Origin: Rhodocyclaceae bacterium
Lineage (GTDB): Bacteria; Pseudomonadota; Gammaproteobacteria; Burkholderiales; Rhodocyclaceae
Assembly (NCBI GenBank): GCA_008080565.1
Contig: VIKE01000023.1
Span: forward strand, 50,548-104,629
DNA: 54,082 bases
Direction of reading: 5' to 3'
The notes under the pieces are model-generated. The model was not told the DNA's origin, made no database searches, and saw only the letters and a list, made by a program, of their open reading frames with translations. Position numbers and translations under genes: made by a program. Of the stretch, positions 8,401 to 18,005 are shown one piece after another; position 1 is the first letter of the stretch; each line of letters opens with the position of its first letter.

Positions 8401-11110
8401 CCACCTCCTGAAGTTCGCCGACAATGGCAGTCGGCACTTCAAACGGCGCAGGCGGAACTTCCGTTAATTCAAACACTTCTTCGGCCTGCGCAACTGTCTC
8501 TTCGACAATCGGAAGCTCGTCTTCGATCTCAGCAAGCGTCTCTTCAACAACTTCGGCCGGGACGTCCGCCAATTCAAACGCCTTTTCGACCGGCTCAAGC
8601 GGCTCTTCGGACAATTCAGGCACCACCGCCTCGACAGGCTCCTCGATGAGAATCACCGTCTCTTCAGCCGCCACCGGCGCAGCCTCTATCGGTGGAGCGA
8701 CGGGAACTTCGACGCCGCGCAACCGTGCAGCAAGGGCAACCAATGCTGCCGGATCGGGGGCTCGACCGTGGCCGGACTCGAGATACACGACCCAGTCGGC
8801 AAACAAGGCATGCGCCTCCTCGATCAGGCGCTGAAGGTCCGGCGTTACCGCCGTGTCCTGACGTAACCACAGGTTCAGGGTCTGTTCAAACTCCCACGCC
8901 GCCTCGCCAAGATCCTTGAGGCCAACCATCCGGCCGCTACCCTTCAAGGTGTGCATTGAGCGACGAACCGTCGTCAACGCCTCGACGTTATCCGGAGCGG
9001 CCGCCAGCAAGGCCTTCTGCTCAGCGATAGTGGCCAAAACTTCGTTGGCCTCCTCGAGGAAGATCGACAGCAGTTCGGCATCTATCTCTTCGTGGCTGGA
9101 CTCAGCCAATTGGAGCGTTTCTGCAGAAGGCGCCGGTGCTTCAGGCGCCAACGGCTTGAGCCCGGACAGGGCGGCATCGACCTCGACGCCTGACTGCAAG
9201 GCGGCCAGCGCGGCCTTGGCCGACTCGCCCAGTTCGCGATTGGCGACAAGGTCGGCATCCTTCTGGATATCCTGCAAGTTTTGCTTGAGCTCGTCCTGCA
9301 GGCGAGCGTCTTGCGGCGCTTCCTTGAGCGCGTCGGCAAGAACCTGCATGTCCCGCGCCTGCTGGGCCAGCAGCGCTTCGACCGTCGGTGCCGAAGGAGC
9401 CTCCGGTTCCGGCTCTGGCTCATCCGACACCTCGCCACTCATGCGATGAACAAAGGCATCGAAATCAGCTTCGCCGTTCTGCAACGAGTCCACAAAGAAG
9501 CCGAGCAGCGACAACTGGTCGGCAACCGCCTCGAAATCCTCATTGGCCGGCTGATAATCGGGCTGCGCAAATTTTTGGATACTGGCCGCGCATTCCTTGA
9601 GGCTGTTGACCGCCCCAAAATGGCCAAGCATGGCCAGCGCTCCGCTGATCTGCTTGATCGGATTATCAAGCTGAAGGAGATCGTGTGCCTTGCTCGGATC
9701 GCGGAAGAATCCGTCAAGCGCCTGCTCGATCTGGGCCAGATTGTTCTGTATTTCCCGACCCACCTGACCGATCAGCAGCTTCTCCTGTGCCCGCCGCGTC
9801 ATCTCGTCTAGTAGCGGTATCCCCTCGTTAGCCGCAGGTCGACCGGCAATGCAAGCGTAGAGGCGGGCGACCATCAGATCGACCTGCTGGGCAAAATCGG
9901 TACCCAGACGCCGGAAATTCTCCTGCGCATTCTCGAGCAGCAGGATGGTGGTGGCCACTTCCATCGCCACCGCGTCATTGAAGCGCGACGAGTCTTCGGA
10001 CAGCCAGTTGGCGACGGCACCAAGGCCCTGGCCAAGACGCTTGAGATCAGTCTGGCCGATTTCCTCTGTCAGCTGGGCACAGTGGCGCGCGTTGTCAACA
10101 AACCCGGCCAGGCTGCCCGTATTGCCGGTACAAAACCGGCTCCATAACTCTTCAACCGCCGTCAGCACCTCGCGCAACTTGCGCAATTCGCCGTGGTGCG
10201 GCAACGACGCTGCTTGCGGTGCCGCGCTGGGCAACAGATCAGCCAGGCCAAAAACCGACTGTACCTCGGCAATGCCGGGATTCAAATCGGCCGGCGCCTG
10301 GGCAATGTAATAAAGCGACTCACGCAGAACGCGTTCGGCGACGTTGTTCGATCCCCCGACCAGACGCCGGATCTGGGCATCGATACGGGAACAAAGCTGG
10401 CGCGACGAAGGATCGGTGCCGAGCACCGGATCAGCCAGAGCTTCAAGCACACCGAGTGAAATCCACCAGAACGAACGAGTTGCCGGCGTTGGCTGAACCG
10501 CCTCGATTTCGGCGATGGCTTCGCGCATCATGCGGCGACCTGTTTCGGCATCAGCCGGGTCTTTCAGCCAGCGCAGCAGCCCCTTCTGGAACTGCATGCG
10601 CTTGACCTTGAGGGTGCGCAACAGCTCTTCAGCATCCAGCACAGGCGCTTCCGTCTCACGCTTTGGCGGACGACGCGAGAGATCGGGATAAAACAAATCG
10701 CATGGATGCGCCCCGGGCAGGCCGCGGGCCTTCTCCAGCGCCTGATAAACAGGCAGCAGCACGAGCGGATGGTTGGGTTCACCCGCCATCAGGTCATCAA
10801 GATACTGGCGCAAGGCGCTCATTGTCTGGCGCAGAACGGCGACAGCAGCATCACCGGAAGGCAGTCGCTCGTCTTCCATGCCGGCGAGCAAGGCCTCGGT
10901 CGATTCCGTCAGCAGGGTTACGCCATCCAGACCAACCATGGCCAGTGCGCCATGCACCTGGTGAACGTGGGTCCGGCAGAACTTGAGTTGCGTCCGGTCG
11001 GCACTCGCAACGTATTCGTCGAGCGCCTGTTCGGCGCGTTGCAAAGCCAGGTCAATTTCGCCCTTGACCCACGTCAGCGGGCCCAAATCAAATTCCGTTG
11101 CCGCGTTCAT
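5495..11110 (-). CDS. chpA: ChpA/PilL: multi-Hpt CheA-type histidine kinase with receiver domain (type IV pilus chemosensory system)
   Basis: A 1871-residue cytoplasmic hybrid kinase. Two degenerate Hpt-like helices occur near residue 50 (HQVHGALAMVG) and in GALAMLGHFG without histidine. Three Hpt domains keep the phospho-histidine: HTLKGSGRM near 720, HTLGGIAAT near 1001, HTFKGSARM near 1169. A long Glu/Pro/Val-rich linker (about 815-970) separates the first two. The dimerisation helix, ATPase (HMLRNAVTHGVE near 1460; GRGVGMDVV), a CheW-like domain, and a receiver with the Asp in ILSDIEMPRMDGF (near 1800) follow. It should take signals from PilJ via PilI and phosphorylate PilG and PilH to control twitching. 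It is last in its operon, 18 bases after pilJ. Unlike Pseudomonas, no pilK, chpB or chpC is adjacent. Confidence 0.95.
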   Translation of the reverse strand: MNAATEFDLGPLTWVKGEIDLALQRAEQALDEYVASADRTQLKFCRTHVHQVHGALAMVGLDGVTLLTESTEALLAGMEDERLPSGDAAVAVLRQTMSALRQYLDDLMAGEPNHPLVLLPVYQALEKARGLPGAHPCDLFYPDLSRRPPKRETEAPVLDAEELLRTLKVKRMQFQKGLLRWLKDPADAETGRRMMREAIAEIEAVQPTPATRSFWWISLGVLEALADPVLGTDPSSRQLCSRIDAQIRRLVGGSNNVAERVLRESLYYIAQAPADLNPGIAEVQSVFGLADLLPSAAPQAASLPHHGELRKLREVLTAVEELWSRFCTGNTGSLAGFVDNARHCAQLTEEIGQTDLKRLGQGLGAVANWLSEDSSRFNDAVAMEVATTILLLENAQENFRRLGTDFAQQVDLMVARLYACIAGRPAANEGIPLLDEMTRRAQEKLLIGQVGREIQNNLAQIEQALDGFFRDPSKAHDLLQLDNPIKQISGALAMLGHFGAVNSLKECAASIQKFAQPDYQPANEDFEAVADQLSLLGFFVDSLQNGEADFDAFVHRMSGEVSDEPEPEPEAPSAPTVEALLAQQARDMQVLADALKEAPQDARLQDELKQNLQDIQKDADLVANRELGESAKAALAALQSGVEVDAALSGLKPLAPEAPAPSAETLQLAESSHEEIDAELLSIFLEEANEVLATIAEQKALLAAAPDNVEALTTVRRSMHTLKGSGRMVGLKDLGEAAWEFEQTLNLWLRQDTAVTPDLQRLIEEAHALFADWVVYLESGHGRAPDPAALVALAARLRGVEVPVAPPIEAAPVAAEETVILIEEPVEAVVPELSEEPLEPVEKAFELADVPAEVVEETLAEIEDELPIVEETVAQAEEVFELTEVPPAPFEVPTAIVGELQEVETPSEMVGQSTQEVEEIEALALPEEPEALVEPEEVMLSATLESEQPVLVSPEPVGESPTLYDIFREEARGHLQTLVDSYAVIDADPSAPTTFEMTRAAHTLGGIAATVGLMPLNRLAVALEHALLRRDGSGQAESIEGIETVRQAIITLEEMFAGLAMQRSPDEQTQLIAALEDVFHAALPGEERLPAGAEIIAMPGQAEAPEVVAEALHVAPAPALPLLNDELDEQLLPIFLEEAVDLTRDLTTQVRAWRGDLAGDAAPHAIARLLHTFKGSARMAGAMNLGEATHQLEARVEEALRAGHVTPAFIDEIENGCDALDQVVERLRAGPQEPVAPEVQHTAAEMPAVAGPLPPVETEADAEAEAAGQRPTLRVRADLIDRLVSEAGELSIARTRIEGEMRSLKGSLLELTENVIRLRRQLREIEIQAESQIQARVAQTPDSEVDFDPLELDRFTRFQELTRFMAESVNDVATVQQSLLKNLDDANAAILAQSRLNRSLQQELMGVRMVPFASQTERLYRIVRQTAKEVGKRANLDIVGGQVDIDRSVLDKMLAPIEHMLRNAVTHGVESREERLAAGKPEAGEIVIKLSQEGNEIILAMSDDGKGLDLARIRARAEAMGLLQPGQAADEKTLYDFIFQPGFSTATEVTQLSGRGVGMDVVKTEVGEIGGRIEIQSQLGQGTTFRLYLPLTLAVTQTLLVRVGTHLYAVPSTMIEQVKEMKEKVLASVREKGEVEWQGIRYPFHFLPHLLGDMEAVPEAHRQYWVLLLRSGSQRVGVLVDELKGNQEVVVKNIGAQLARVVGIAGATVLGDGKVVLILNPVALASRTTVSSVHTAVPSMLPPVITEVARLPTVMVVDDSLTVRKITSRLLMREGYQVILAKDGVDALEQLVEVTPDVILSDIEMPRMDGFDLVRNMRADARLRSLPVVMITSRTADKHRNYALEIGANHYLGKPYDEAELLGIVAGYCKK

Positions 11111-11128
11111 GATTTCTCGCGATTATCG

Positions 11129-13249
11129 TCAGTCGACCTTGAAGCCGGCGACCGAGCCCTTCAGTTCGGAAGCCAGCGCAGTCAGTTCATCGACCGCCTG
11201 CGCTGTACGCTGCGTACCTGCTGTTGTCTGTTCCGTGACGTGCAGAATATCCTGCATCAGGCGCGCCACCTGGGTAGCCGAATCCGCCTGGTTCTGGGTT
11301 GAGGTGGAAATGCTCTGAATCAGGTCGGCCAGATTGCGCGACACGTCGCCGATCTCGGACAGTGCCTGACCGGCCGCATCTGACAACTTGGCTCCCTCGA
11401 CCACACCGCGGGTCGACTGTTCCATGGCGGACACCGCATCCTGCGTGTCGGTCTGAATGGTCTTCACAATGGCCGCGATCTGTTTCGTTGCCTCGCCGGA
11501 GCGTTCTGCCAGTCGCTGCACTTCCTCGGCAACCACCGTAAAACCGCGCCCTGCGTCGCCGGCAGACGCGGCCTGAATGGCGGCGTTCAGCGCCAGCACG
11601 TTGGTCTGTTCGGTAATGTCGGAAATCAGCTCCACGATTTCGCCAATTTCCTGCGAGCTTTCGCCCAGACGCTTGATGCGCTTCGAGGTTTCCTGAATCT
11701 GGTTGCGAATTTCGTTCATGCCCTTGATCGAATCCTGCACGGCCAGCGTACCTTTTTCGGCAGCCTGCAGCGACTGCCGGGCGACTTGGGCCGACTCTGT
11801 CGCGTTGCCGGAAACTTCGGACATGGAACGGGCCATTTCCAGAGCCGACTGACCCGCCTCCTGAATTTCGGAAGATTGCCGCTCGGCTGCGTTGAGCAGT
11901 TCGGCCGACGTCTGGCGGGCGATTTCGGTTGCCGCGGTCACGCGGTTTGCCGCATCGTTGATACGACCGACCAGCACGCGCAGTTCTTCAATGGTGTAGT
12001 TGATCGAGTCGGCGATGGCGCCGGTAATGTTTTCACTAACCGTGGCGGTAACAGTCAGATCTCCATCGGCCAGATCGCCGAGTTCATTCATCAGACGCAA
12101 AATCGCGTCCTGGTTTTCACGGTTGGTCTGTTCCGATGCGTGGCGCTGCTCTTCTGCATCTGCAGCACGACGACCGGTATCGTCAAGATAGATCTTGGCC
12201 AACAGGGCCAGCGTGGCCAGCGCGATCAGACTCAGCGCGATCAGCAACACGATATACATGCCGCGTTCAGCCAGTCCCTGCTGATAACCCAAAGCCAGTT
12301 CGTCAGTTGCCTTCAGGAGGTCTTCGCTCTCGCGGAAAATCCGGGATCCAGCCTGTTTGGAAAGAACCAGCGGTTGCATGTTGCCAAGAATGCTGGAAAT
12401 GGCACCTTGGTATTCCTTGAACGCGACTTCAAGACTATCGAGCTTGGTACGGCTTTCGGCATCGTTGCCGCCCTTGCTCAAAGCGCTCAGGATGTCGCGG
12501 AAGGCATTGGTATCCTTGCCGAGCAGGAACGCCACTTCCGGATTGATTTCGTCACCGACGAGCAGCGCCGATGCATTCTTGGCAATCCGCTGGGTCAACA
12601 TGACCAACTGGCTGGACGACGCAATCTCTCGGGAAGCCGCCCCACCCTGCAGCTTTAGGGTTGCCAACTGTTCAGTCAGTTCAAGCATCGCGGAATTCTT
12701 GTTGTCGATGGTGGCAACGTTCTTGCCCAGTGCGACCAGATTCGCTTCCTGCGCGATAACCGTTTCCGCGTCCTTGTCGGTGGTTGCCCAGCGCTGCCCC
12801 AAGGCTTCGAGCTGCGGCCGAACGCTGTCAGGCGAGGCTGGGACGCTGACGCTACCAATTTCGCCACCGTTCGAAAGCTGATCGAACAGCTTTCCGAATG
12901 TGTCGCGCGATTCCTTCAACTGACCGAAGGCAACCACGTTGCCCTGCAGCGCCAGCGATGAAGCCTTGGCCAGCCGCTGCGACAGCATGCGCATTTCTCC
13001 GGAAGCAGCGATGTAGGCAGTGTTGTGGGTTGATTCGCGGTTGTCGTGGAAAACCAGGCCGGCAATCAGCAACAGAAGGGCGATAAAAATACCACCCAGT
13101 GTCTTCATCTGTTGTACAACAGGCTGCCCCGCGAGGAACCCGGGCAACGGCATTTTGCCGGGAGGCATATCTGCCGAAACGGTCATCTGCCCCGATGAAC
13201 CACCGTTGCCGAGACCAGCAATCTTGGGAAGCTTGAAGCTGAAAGCCAT
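11129..13249 (-). CDS. pilJ: PilJ methyl-accepting chemoreceptor of the type IV pilus system
   Basis: A 706-residue membrane receptor. A first transmembrane helix lies near residues 45-66 ([17 protein letters not shown]) and a second near 330-355 ([20 protein letters not shown]). Between them is a periplasmic region with repeated helical units ending in LSQRLAK or LTQRIAK, typical of PilJ sensor modules. After a HAMP-like segment, the cytoplasmic signalling hairpin carries the receptor tip ([17 protein letters not shown], then [18 protein letters not shown]). It feeds ChpA through PilI. ATG 13249 is chosen for the strong GGAGGATTTCC just upstream. Confidence 0.95.
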   Translation of the reverse strand: MAFSFKLPKIAGLGNGGSSGQMTVSADMPPGKMPLPGFLAGQPVVQQMKTLGGIFIALLLLIAGLVFHDNRESTHNTAYIAASGEMRMLSQRLAKASSLALQGNVVAFGQLKESRDTFGKLFDQLSNGGEIGSVSVPASPDSVRPQLEALGQRWATTDKDAETVIAQEANLVALGKNVATIDNKNSAMLELTEQLATLKLQGGAASREIASSSQLVMLTQRIAKNASALLVGDEINPEVAFLLGKDTNAFRDILSALSKGGNDAESRTKLDSLEVAFKEYQGAISSILGNMQPLVLSKQAGSRIFRESEDLLKATDELALGYQQGLAERGMYIVLLIALSLIALATLALLAKIYLDDTGRRAADAEEQRHASEQTNRENQDAILRLMNELGDLADGDLTVTATVSENITGAIADSINYTIEELRVLVGRINDAANRVTAATEIARQTSAELLNAAERQSSEIQEAGQSALEMARSMSEVSGNATESAQVARQSLQAAEKGTLAVQDSIKGMNEIRNQIQETSKRIKRLGESSQEIGEIVELISDITEQTNVLALNAAIQAASAGDAGRGFTVVAEEVQRLAERSGEATKQIAAIVKTIQTDTQDAVSAMEQSTRGVVEGAKLSDAAGQALSEIGDVSRNLADLIQSISTSTQNQADSATQVARLMQDILHVTEQTTAGTQRTAQAVDELTALASELKGSVAGFKVD

Positions 13250-13287
13250 GGAAATCCTCCACTTGGGGTAGGGGCGAAAGCCCTCTG

Positions 13288-13800
13288 TCAAACCCCGATA
13301 TTCATGAAATCCTGATCGGCGAGCAGTTCGCGCACCGAAAGTTTGTGCCAGATTTTTCCCTGCGTATCGGCAAAACGCTGCCTGCCCCAGGCCGGCATCG
13401 AAACATCGGCCGGTTCGACAGTGAAATCGTCAGGGTTTTTCAGGCCGAGCATGCGCGATACAAGCAGGGCGGCATTGACGCCGTGACGGGCACCGATCAA
13501 CAGCAAGCGCGCGTTGGCGTTCTGGACGATGGGCGGGCCACCGCGAAAGAGCGAAAAATCGCTGACAGCGTGCAGGTTGCCGCGAATATTGGCGATCCCG
13601 GCGAACCATGGCCGGGTCATCGGAACAGGCGCAAGAAGCGAGGCCTGGACAATTTCTCCGCCATCGGAAAGATCAACCAGCCAAGATTCGCCGCCGGCCT
13701 CAACACCAAGCCAGGACGACGATCCCTTACCCTTGGCCGCATTGCTCAGACGCGTCGCCAGATATTCCTGAAAATCACGAAGGCTGGTTTTCCGGGCCAT
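13288..13800 (-). CDS. pilI: PilI, CheW-like coupling protein
   Basis: A 170-residue single CheW-like domain that should link PilJ to ChpA. Recognisable landmarks are [13 protein letters not shown], the [18 protein letters not shown] block (CheW core with the conserved RG turn, about residues 85-102), and [22 protein letters not shown]. It lies 5 bases from pilH and 38 bases before pilJ in the same operon. ATG 13800 has no competing upstream start in frame close by. Confidence 0.93.
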   Translation of the reverse strand: MARKTSLRDFQEYLATRLSNAAKGKGSSSWLGVEAGGESWLVDLSDGGEIVQASLLAPVPMTRPWFAGIANIRGNLHAVSDFSLFRGGPPIVQNANARLLLIGARHGVNAALLVSRMLGLKNPDDFTVEPADVSMPAWGRQRFADTQGKIWHKLSVRELLADQDFMNIGV

Positions 13801-13805
13801 CTGGA

Positions 13806-14171
13806 TTACGGCAGCGCAGCGACTCGTTGCAGCAACTCTTCCGGAATCAACGGCTTGACGAGGTAGTCCACCGCGCCCTGACGCAAGCCCCAGATCTTGT
13901 CGGTTTCCTGCCCTTTGGAGGTACAGACAATGATCGGAATGTTTTTCGTTTCTTCATCGCGAGTCAGGGTGCGCGTTGCCTGATAGCCGTTCAACCCAGG
14001 CATCACGACATCCATCAGGATCAGGTCAGGCTTGTTGGCCTTGGCCTTGGCGATCCCCTCTTCGCCATTTTCCGCTGTGGTTACCTGATAACCGGCCTTG
14101 GTCAGCACATCGACGGTAAAAAAACGCTCAGTGGGCGAATCGTCGACAACGAGAATATTCTTTACGGGCAT
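13806..14171 (-). CDS. pilH: PilH, single-domain response regulator
   Basis: A 121-residue receiver domain with no output domain. It shows the acidic pocket VVDDSPTERF, the phospho-acceptor Asp in LILMDVVMPGLNGYQ (about residue 54), the Thr in IIVCTSKGQ and the Lys in YLVKPLIPEE. In Pseudomonas, PilH and PilG are the two ChpA targets, with PilH mainly a phosphate sink or retraction-side regulator. It follows pilG by 14 bases. The sequence just after the acidic pocket (SPTERFF) and the motif around the lysine fit PilH better than PilG. Confidence 0.93.
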   Translation of the reverse strand: MPVKNILVVDDSPTERFFTVDVLTKAGYQVTTAENGEEGIAKAKANKPDLILMDVVMPGLNGYQATRTLTRDEETKNIPIIVCTSKGQETDKIWGLRQGAVDYLVKPLIPEELLQRVAALP

Positions 14172-14185
14172 GTGCTCTCCCTGAG

Positions 14186-14596
14186 CTACGTGTTGGATTC
14201 TGTCTCGGCCGGCAAGGCAAACGTAGCAACCGTTTGCAGCAGGCTGTCTTTTGTAAATGGTTTGGTCAGGTACTGGTCGGAGCCGACCATGCGGCCACGC
14301 GCCCGGTCGAACAGCCCGTCCTTGGACGAGAGCATGATGACCGGCGTAGCCTTGAATTTCGGGTTTTTCTTGATCAGCGAACAGGTTTGATAGCCATCAA
14401 GGCGCGGCATCATGATGTCGCAGAAGATGACGCTCGGCTGGTGGTCGGCGATCTTGGCCAGCGCATCGAAGCCATCTTCGGCGAGGACGACCTGACACCC
14501 TGCCTGCACGAGAAAAATCTCGGCGCTGCGCCGTATCGTATTGCTGTCGTCAATGACCATGACCCTGACGCCGCGCAGTCTGGATAAATCAGCCAC
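14186..14596 (-). CDS. pilG: PilG, single-domain response regulator
   Basis: A 136-residue receiver domain, first gene of the pil chemosensory operon. It shows VMVIDDSNTIRRSAEIFL, the phospho-acceptor Asp in VIFCDIMMPRLDGYQTC (about residue 59), the SSKDGLFDRARGRMVGSDQY block typical of PilG, and the conserved Lys in YLTKPFTKD. In Pseudomonas it promotes pilus extension through PilB. The upstream 184 bases separate it from the divergent thiD and must hold the operon promoter. On the minus strand TTGCCT and TATGAT are spaced by about 19 bases there, a weak match only. Confidence 0.94.
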   Translation of the reverse strand: MADLSRLRGVRVMVIDDSNTIRRSAEIFLVQAGCQVVLAEDGFDALAKIADHQPSVIFCDIMMPRLDGYQTCSLIKKNPKFKATPVIMLSSKDGLFDRARGRMVGSDQYLTKPFTKDSLLQTVATFALPAETESNT

Positions 14597-14704
14597 TTTC
14601 CCTGTCCCCTGTGCCTCTGATGGAGGCTCTATCGGTGCATCATACTACGGAAGTATTACCGCGAGGCAATGCCAACAACAGTGTTACAGCATTTTGATGA
14701 CTAC

Positions 14705-14732
14705 TTCGACCGCCTCGAGATTCGGATAAAAT
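14705..14732 (+). promoter_or_regulatory. Weak sigma-70-like promoter for thiD-thiE-hemL
   Basis: TTCGAC (14705-14710) and TAAAAT (14727-14732) are separated by 16 bases, about 50 bases before the thiD start. The -10 element is a fair match and the -35 element is poor. No TPP riboswitch is visible ahead of thiD, unlike thiC. Confidence 0.3.
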
Positions 14733-14780
14733 CGCGGCCATCTTACCCAATTCCCTTCGCTCCCGCCAAGGGTGCGAAAA

Positions 14781-15650
14781 ATGATGAATACCACCGCACC
14801 AACGCCGCCCTGCCCACCGATGGTGCTGGTCTTTTCCGCCAGCGACCCGTCAGCCGGTGCCGGCATGCAGGCCGACATCCTCACTTTGGTCAGTCTTGGC
14901 TGCCATCCGCTCAGCGCTTTGACGGCACTGACGGTGCAGGACACGGTGGGCGTGCAGAGCGTTCAGCCGGTTAGCGCCGAATTGCTTGAACAGCAGGCAC
15001 GAACCGTTCTGGAGGACATGCCGGTCGCTGCCTTCAAGATCGGCATGCTGGGTAGCGTCGAGAACGTCATCGCAGTGGCCGAAATCATTTCGGACTACCC
15101 GGAAATCCCGGTAATTTTCGATCCGGTGCTGGCTTCCGGGCGGGGCGATGAGCTGTCGAGCGAGGATGTCATTTCCGCAATTCGTGAAATGCTGCTGCCA
15201 CAGACCACGCTGCTCACACCGAATGCGCCGGAAGCGCGGCGACTGGCCGAAAGCGATGAGGACGAAGGCGAGCCGTCGATCGACGTGTGCGCCCAGCGCC
15301 TGATTGAAATGGGCGCGCAGTATGTGCTGATTACCGGCACGCATGAAAACACCCCGCAAGTGGTCAACACGCTGTACGGCGCCGACGGGGTCATTCGGCG
15401 CGACCAGTGGGAACGCCTGCCGGGCAGCTACCACGGTTCCGGCTGCACGCTGGCCTCGGCCGTTGCTGGCTGCATCGCCGGCGGGGCCAGCATGGAGGAT
15501 GCTGTGCACGATGCCCAGGATTACACGTGGCAAACCTTGGCCGCCGGCTTCCGGGCCGGCATGGGCCAGTTCATTCCGGACCGCTTTTTCTGGGCGCGCG
15601 GAGAAGACGACGAGGCAGCAAAATACAAGGATGAGAAGCCCGATGTCTAA
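14781..15650 (+). CDS. thiD: Hydroxymethylpyrimidine/phosphomethylpyrimidine kinase
   Basis: A 289-residue ribokinase-fold enzyme that phosphorylates hydroxymethylpyrimidine and its monophosphate to the diphosphate used by ThiE. The N-terminal [19 protein letters not shown] carries the substrate site. Further motifs are [31 protein letters not shown] and the anion-hole region [15 protein letters not shown] (about residues 213-227). It opens the thiD-thiE-hemL-gdx run and overlaps thiE by 8 bases. ATG 14781 and ATG 14784 are both possible; the first is given. Because thiC looks broken here, ThiD plus ThiE could still support salvage of the pyrimidine moiety (inference). Confidence 0.95.
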   Translation: MMNTTAPTPPCPPMVLVFSASDPSAGAGMQADILTLVSLGCHPLSALTALTVQDTVGVQSVQPVSAELLEQQARTVLEDMPVAAFKIGMLGSVENVIAVAEIISDYPEIPVIFDPVLASGRGDELSSEDVISAIREMLLPQTTLLTPNAPEARRLAESDEDEGEPSIDVCAQRLIEMGAQYVLITGTHENTPQVVNTLYGADGVIRRDQWERLPGSYHGSGCTLASAVAGCIAGGASMEDAVHDAQDYTWQTLAAGFRAGMGQFIPDRFFWARGEDDEAAKYKDEKPDV

Positions 15651-16287
15651 TCAGATGAGGCCTGAATTGCGTGGCCTTTATGCCATCACGCCGGAGCACG
15701 CTGATGGCGCCCGGCTGCTCAGCGAGGTTGAAGCCGCGCTGGTCGGCGGTTGCCGCATCGTTCAATACCGCGACAAAACCAGTGCGATGCCCGAATGCGT
15801 CGCTCGCGCCCGGGCGCTGCGCGAACTGACCCGCCATCACAATGCAAAGTTACTGATCAACGACGATCTTGCCCTGTCCTTTCTGGTCGAAGCTGACGGC
15901 GTGCACCTGGGCAAGGACGATGGCAACCTCATGGCCGCCCGCGCCATACTCGGGCCGAACCGCATACTCGGCGCCTCGTGCTACGCCGACTTCGCAGCCG
16001 CACAGGCCGCCGAGGCAGCCGGGGCCGACTACGTCGCCTTCGGCGCCGTCTATCCGTCACCAACCAAACCGAATGCCCCGCTCGCCGGAACCGATTTGTT
16101 TTTTGCGGCAAAAACCCGGTTGACCGTGGCAACCTGCGCCATCGGCGGCATCACGCTCGCCAACGCCCCGCCACTGATCGCCGCCGGCGCCGACCTGCTC
16201 GCCGTCATCACCGACCTGTTCAGCGCCCCCGACATCGCGGCCCGCGCTGCTGCCTATCAACGTCTTTTCGAGGAAGCCCAGTCATGA
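15643..16287 (+). CDS. thiE: Thiamine-phosphate synthase
   Basis: A 214-residue TIM-barrel enzyme that couples hydroxymethylpyrimidine diphosphate with thiazole phosphate to form thiamine phosphate. It shows LYAITPE at the N-terminus, VQYRDKTS (phosphate and pyrimidine contacts), [34 protein letters not shown] and CAIGGITL. Between the last two blocks (about residues 152-163) a copy of the dispersed repeat is read in frame as [10 protein letters not shown] without disturbing flanking motifs. The start overlaps the thiD stop by 8 bases, and the stop overlaps the hemL start as ATGA. A second ATG at 15655 is possible. Confidence 0.95.
   Translation: MSNQMRPELRGLYAITPEHADGARLLSEVEAALVGGCRIVQYRDKTSAMPECVARARALRELTRHHNAKLLINDDLALSFLVEADGVHLGKDDGNLMAARAILGPNRILGASCYADFAAAQAAEAAGADYVAFGAVYPSPTKPNAPLAGTDLFFAAKTRLTVATCAIGGITLANAPPLIAAGADLLAVITDLFSAPDIAARAAAYQRLFEEAQS
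16096..16131 (-). repeat. Dispersed repeat copy inside thiE
   Basis: On the minus strand the core CCACGGTCAACCGG (16129-16116) is followed by G, TTTTT, GCCGC and AAAAAA, the same core, tract, spacer, tract layout as the other copies. The second tract starts 11 bases after the core ends. It lies wholly within thiE, where the plus strand reads T-R-L-T-V-A through the core. Confidence 0.85.
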
Positions 16288-17567
16288 CCTCACGCAACCA
16301 GCAACTGTTCGAGCGCGCCCAGCGCCACATCCCAGGCGGCGTCAATTCGCCCGTCCGCGCCTTCCGTTCGGTCGGCGGTACGCCCTGTTTCTTCCAGAAG
16401 GGCATTGGCCCGAAGGTGCAGGATGCGGATGGCAAGTGGTACACCGACTATGTTGGCTCGTGGGGCCCGATGATCCTTGGTCACGCTCACCCTGACGTCA
16501 TCGCTGCCGTGCAGGCCGCTGTCGTCGACGGCCTGTCCTTCGGCGCGCCGACCGAGAAGGAAGTCGACATCGCCGACCTGCTCTGCGAACTGGTCCCGTC
16601 GATGGACATGGTGCGTCTGGTTTCCTCGGGCACCGAAGCGACGATGAGCGCCATCCGGCTGGCCCGCGGCTACACCGGTCGCGACATCCTGATCAAGTTT
16701 GAAGGCTGCTACCACGGCCACTCCGACGGCCTGCTGGTCAAAGCCGGATCCGGCCTGCTGACCTTCGGCAATCCTTCGTCGAGCGGCGTCCCGGCCGGCG
16801 TTGCCGAAAACACCATGGTGCTCACCTACAACGATCCGCAGGAACTGGCCGAGGCGTTTGCCAAGCACGGCGACAAAATCGCCGCTGTGATCGTCGAGCC
16901 GGTGGTCGGCAACATGAACCTGATCGCCCCGACCCAAGCCTTCCTCAACGCCATGCGCGAGCTGTGTACGAAAAACGGCTCGGTGCTGATTTTCGACGAA
17001 GTGATGACCGGTTTCCGCGTCGGCCTGAAGAGCGCGCAGGGACTGTTTGGCATCACGCCCGACCTGTCCACTTTCGGCAAGGTGGTTGGCGGCGGCATGC
17101 CGCTCGGCGCCTTTGGCGGCAAGCGCGAAATCATGGAACAGATCGCCCCGCTCGGTCCGGTCTACCAGGCCGGCACGCTGTCCGGCAACCCGATTGCCAC
17201 GGCCGCCGGTCTGGCCACTTTGAAGCTCATTCAGGCGCCCGGTTTCTACGAAAACCTGACCGCCAAGACCAAGGCTCTGTGCGACGGACTGGTTGCCGCC
17301 GCGAAAAAACACGGCGTTGCATTCTCCGCCCAGAACATTGGCGGCATGTTCGGCCTCTATTTCGCCGAGAAGTGCCCAGGCACCTACGACGAAGTACTGG
17401 CCTGCGACAAGGAAGCCTTCAACCGCTTCTTCCACGCCATGCTCGACGCCGGCCACTACTTCGCGCCGTCGGCCTTCGAAGCCGGCTTCGTCTCGGCTGC
17501 TCACTCCGACGCCGACATCGCGGCAACCATCGCCGCCGCCGACGCCTGGTTCGCCACACTCAAGTGA
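16284..17567 (+). CDS. hemL: Glutamate-1-semialdehyde 2,1-aminomutase
   Basis: A 427-residue PLP enzyme that converts glutamate-1-semialdehyde to 5-aminolevulinate for haem synthesis. It begins with [15 protein letters not shown] and shows [18 protein letters not shown] (PLP phosphate), [19 protein letters not shown] and the PLP lysine in [18 protein letters not shown] (about residue 265). Length and motifs are normal. The start overlaps the thiE stop (ATGA) with GAGGA upstream, and the stop overlaps the GTG start of the next gene. Such tight coupling suggests a single transcript from thiD onward. Confidence 0.97.
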   Translation: MTSRNQQLFERAQRHIPGGVNSPVRAFRSVGGTPCFFQKGIGPKVQDADGKWYTDYVGSWGPMILGHAHPDVIAAVQAAVVDGLSFGAPTEKEVDIADLLCELVPSMDMVRLVSSGTEATMSAIRLARGYTGRDILIKFEGCYHGHSDGLLVKAGSGLLTFGNPSSSGVPAGVAENTMVLTYNDPQELAEAFAKHGDKIAAVIVEPVVGNMNLIAPTQAFLNAMRELCTKNGSVLIFDEVMTGFRVGLKSAQGLFGITPDLSTFGKVVGGGMPLGAFGGKREIMEQIAPLGPVYQAGTLSGNPIATAAGLATLKLIQAPGFYENLTAKTKALCDGLVAAAKKHGVAFSAQNIGGMFGLYFAEKCPGTYDEVLACDKEAFNRFFHAMLDAGHYFAPSAFEAGFVSAAHSDADIAATIAAADAWFATLK

Positions 17568-17902
17568 ACACCGGCTCCGCCTGGCTGATCCTCTTCATCG
17601 CCGGCCTCTGCGAGGTTGGCTGGGCGGTCGGCCTCAAATACACCGAAGGTTTCAGTCGCCTGTGGCCCTCGGCCGCAACGCTGGTGGCGATGATCGCCAG
17701 CGTCGTCCTGCTCGGTTGGTCGCTAAAGGTGCTGCCGCTGGGCACCGCCTACGCCGTGTGGACCGGCATCGGCGCCGTCGGCACGGCGATCCTCGGCATT
17801 TTCCTGTTCGGCGAGTCGCGCGAGGTCCTGCGCTTCGTTTGCATCGGCCTGATCGTCGCCGGGATTGTCGGCCTCAAACTGGTGACGCCGGGCACTCCCT
17901 GA
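17564..17902 (+). CDS. gdx: Small multidrug resistance family transporter, SugE/Gdx type (probable guanidinium exporter)
   Basis: A 112-residue protein with four predicted membrane helices. The first contains the essential Glu in [17 protein letters not shown], and the third contains [19 protein letters not shown]. The [15 protein letters not shown] wording and [16 protein letters not shown] fit the SugE/Gdx branch, several of which export guanidinium by proton exchange; substrate is inferred from subfamily. Translation starts at GTG 17564, which overlaps the hemL stop (GTGA). No guanidine riboswitch is visible because the gene has no leader of its own. Confidence 0.88.
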   Translation: MNTGSAWLILFIAGLCEVGWAVGLKYTEGFSRLWPSAATLVAMIASVVLLGWSLKVLPLGTAYAVWTGIGAVGTAILGIFLFGESREVLRFVCIGLIVAGIVGLKLVTPGTP

Positions 17903-18005
17903 GTTGGCGCACTGCCGCGGTGCCCGCCATGATGCCTGAATACCAAGAGCACCCATTTGGTGCCCCAGTTTGGCCCCACCCGGTGAAATTCGGCCTTTAG
18001 CTGGC

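Noticed and set aside
14597..14780. Possible rubredoxin gene between pilG and thiD, as sometimes found in relatives
   Set aside because: The gap is only 184 bases and contains no CxxC-coding frame.
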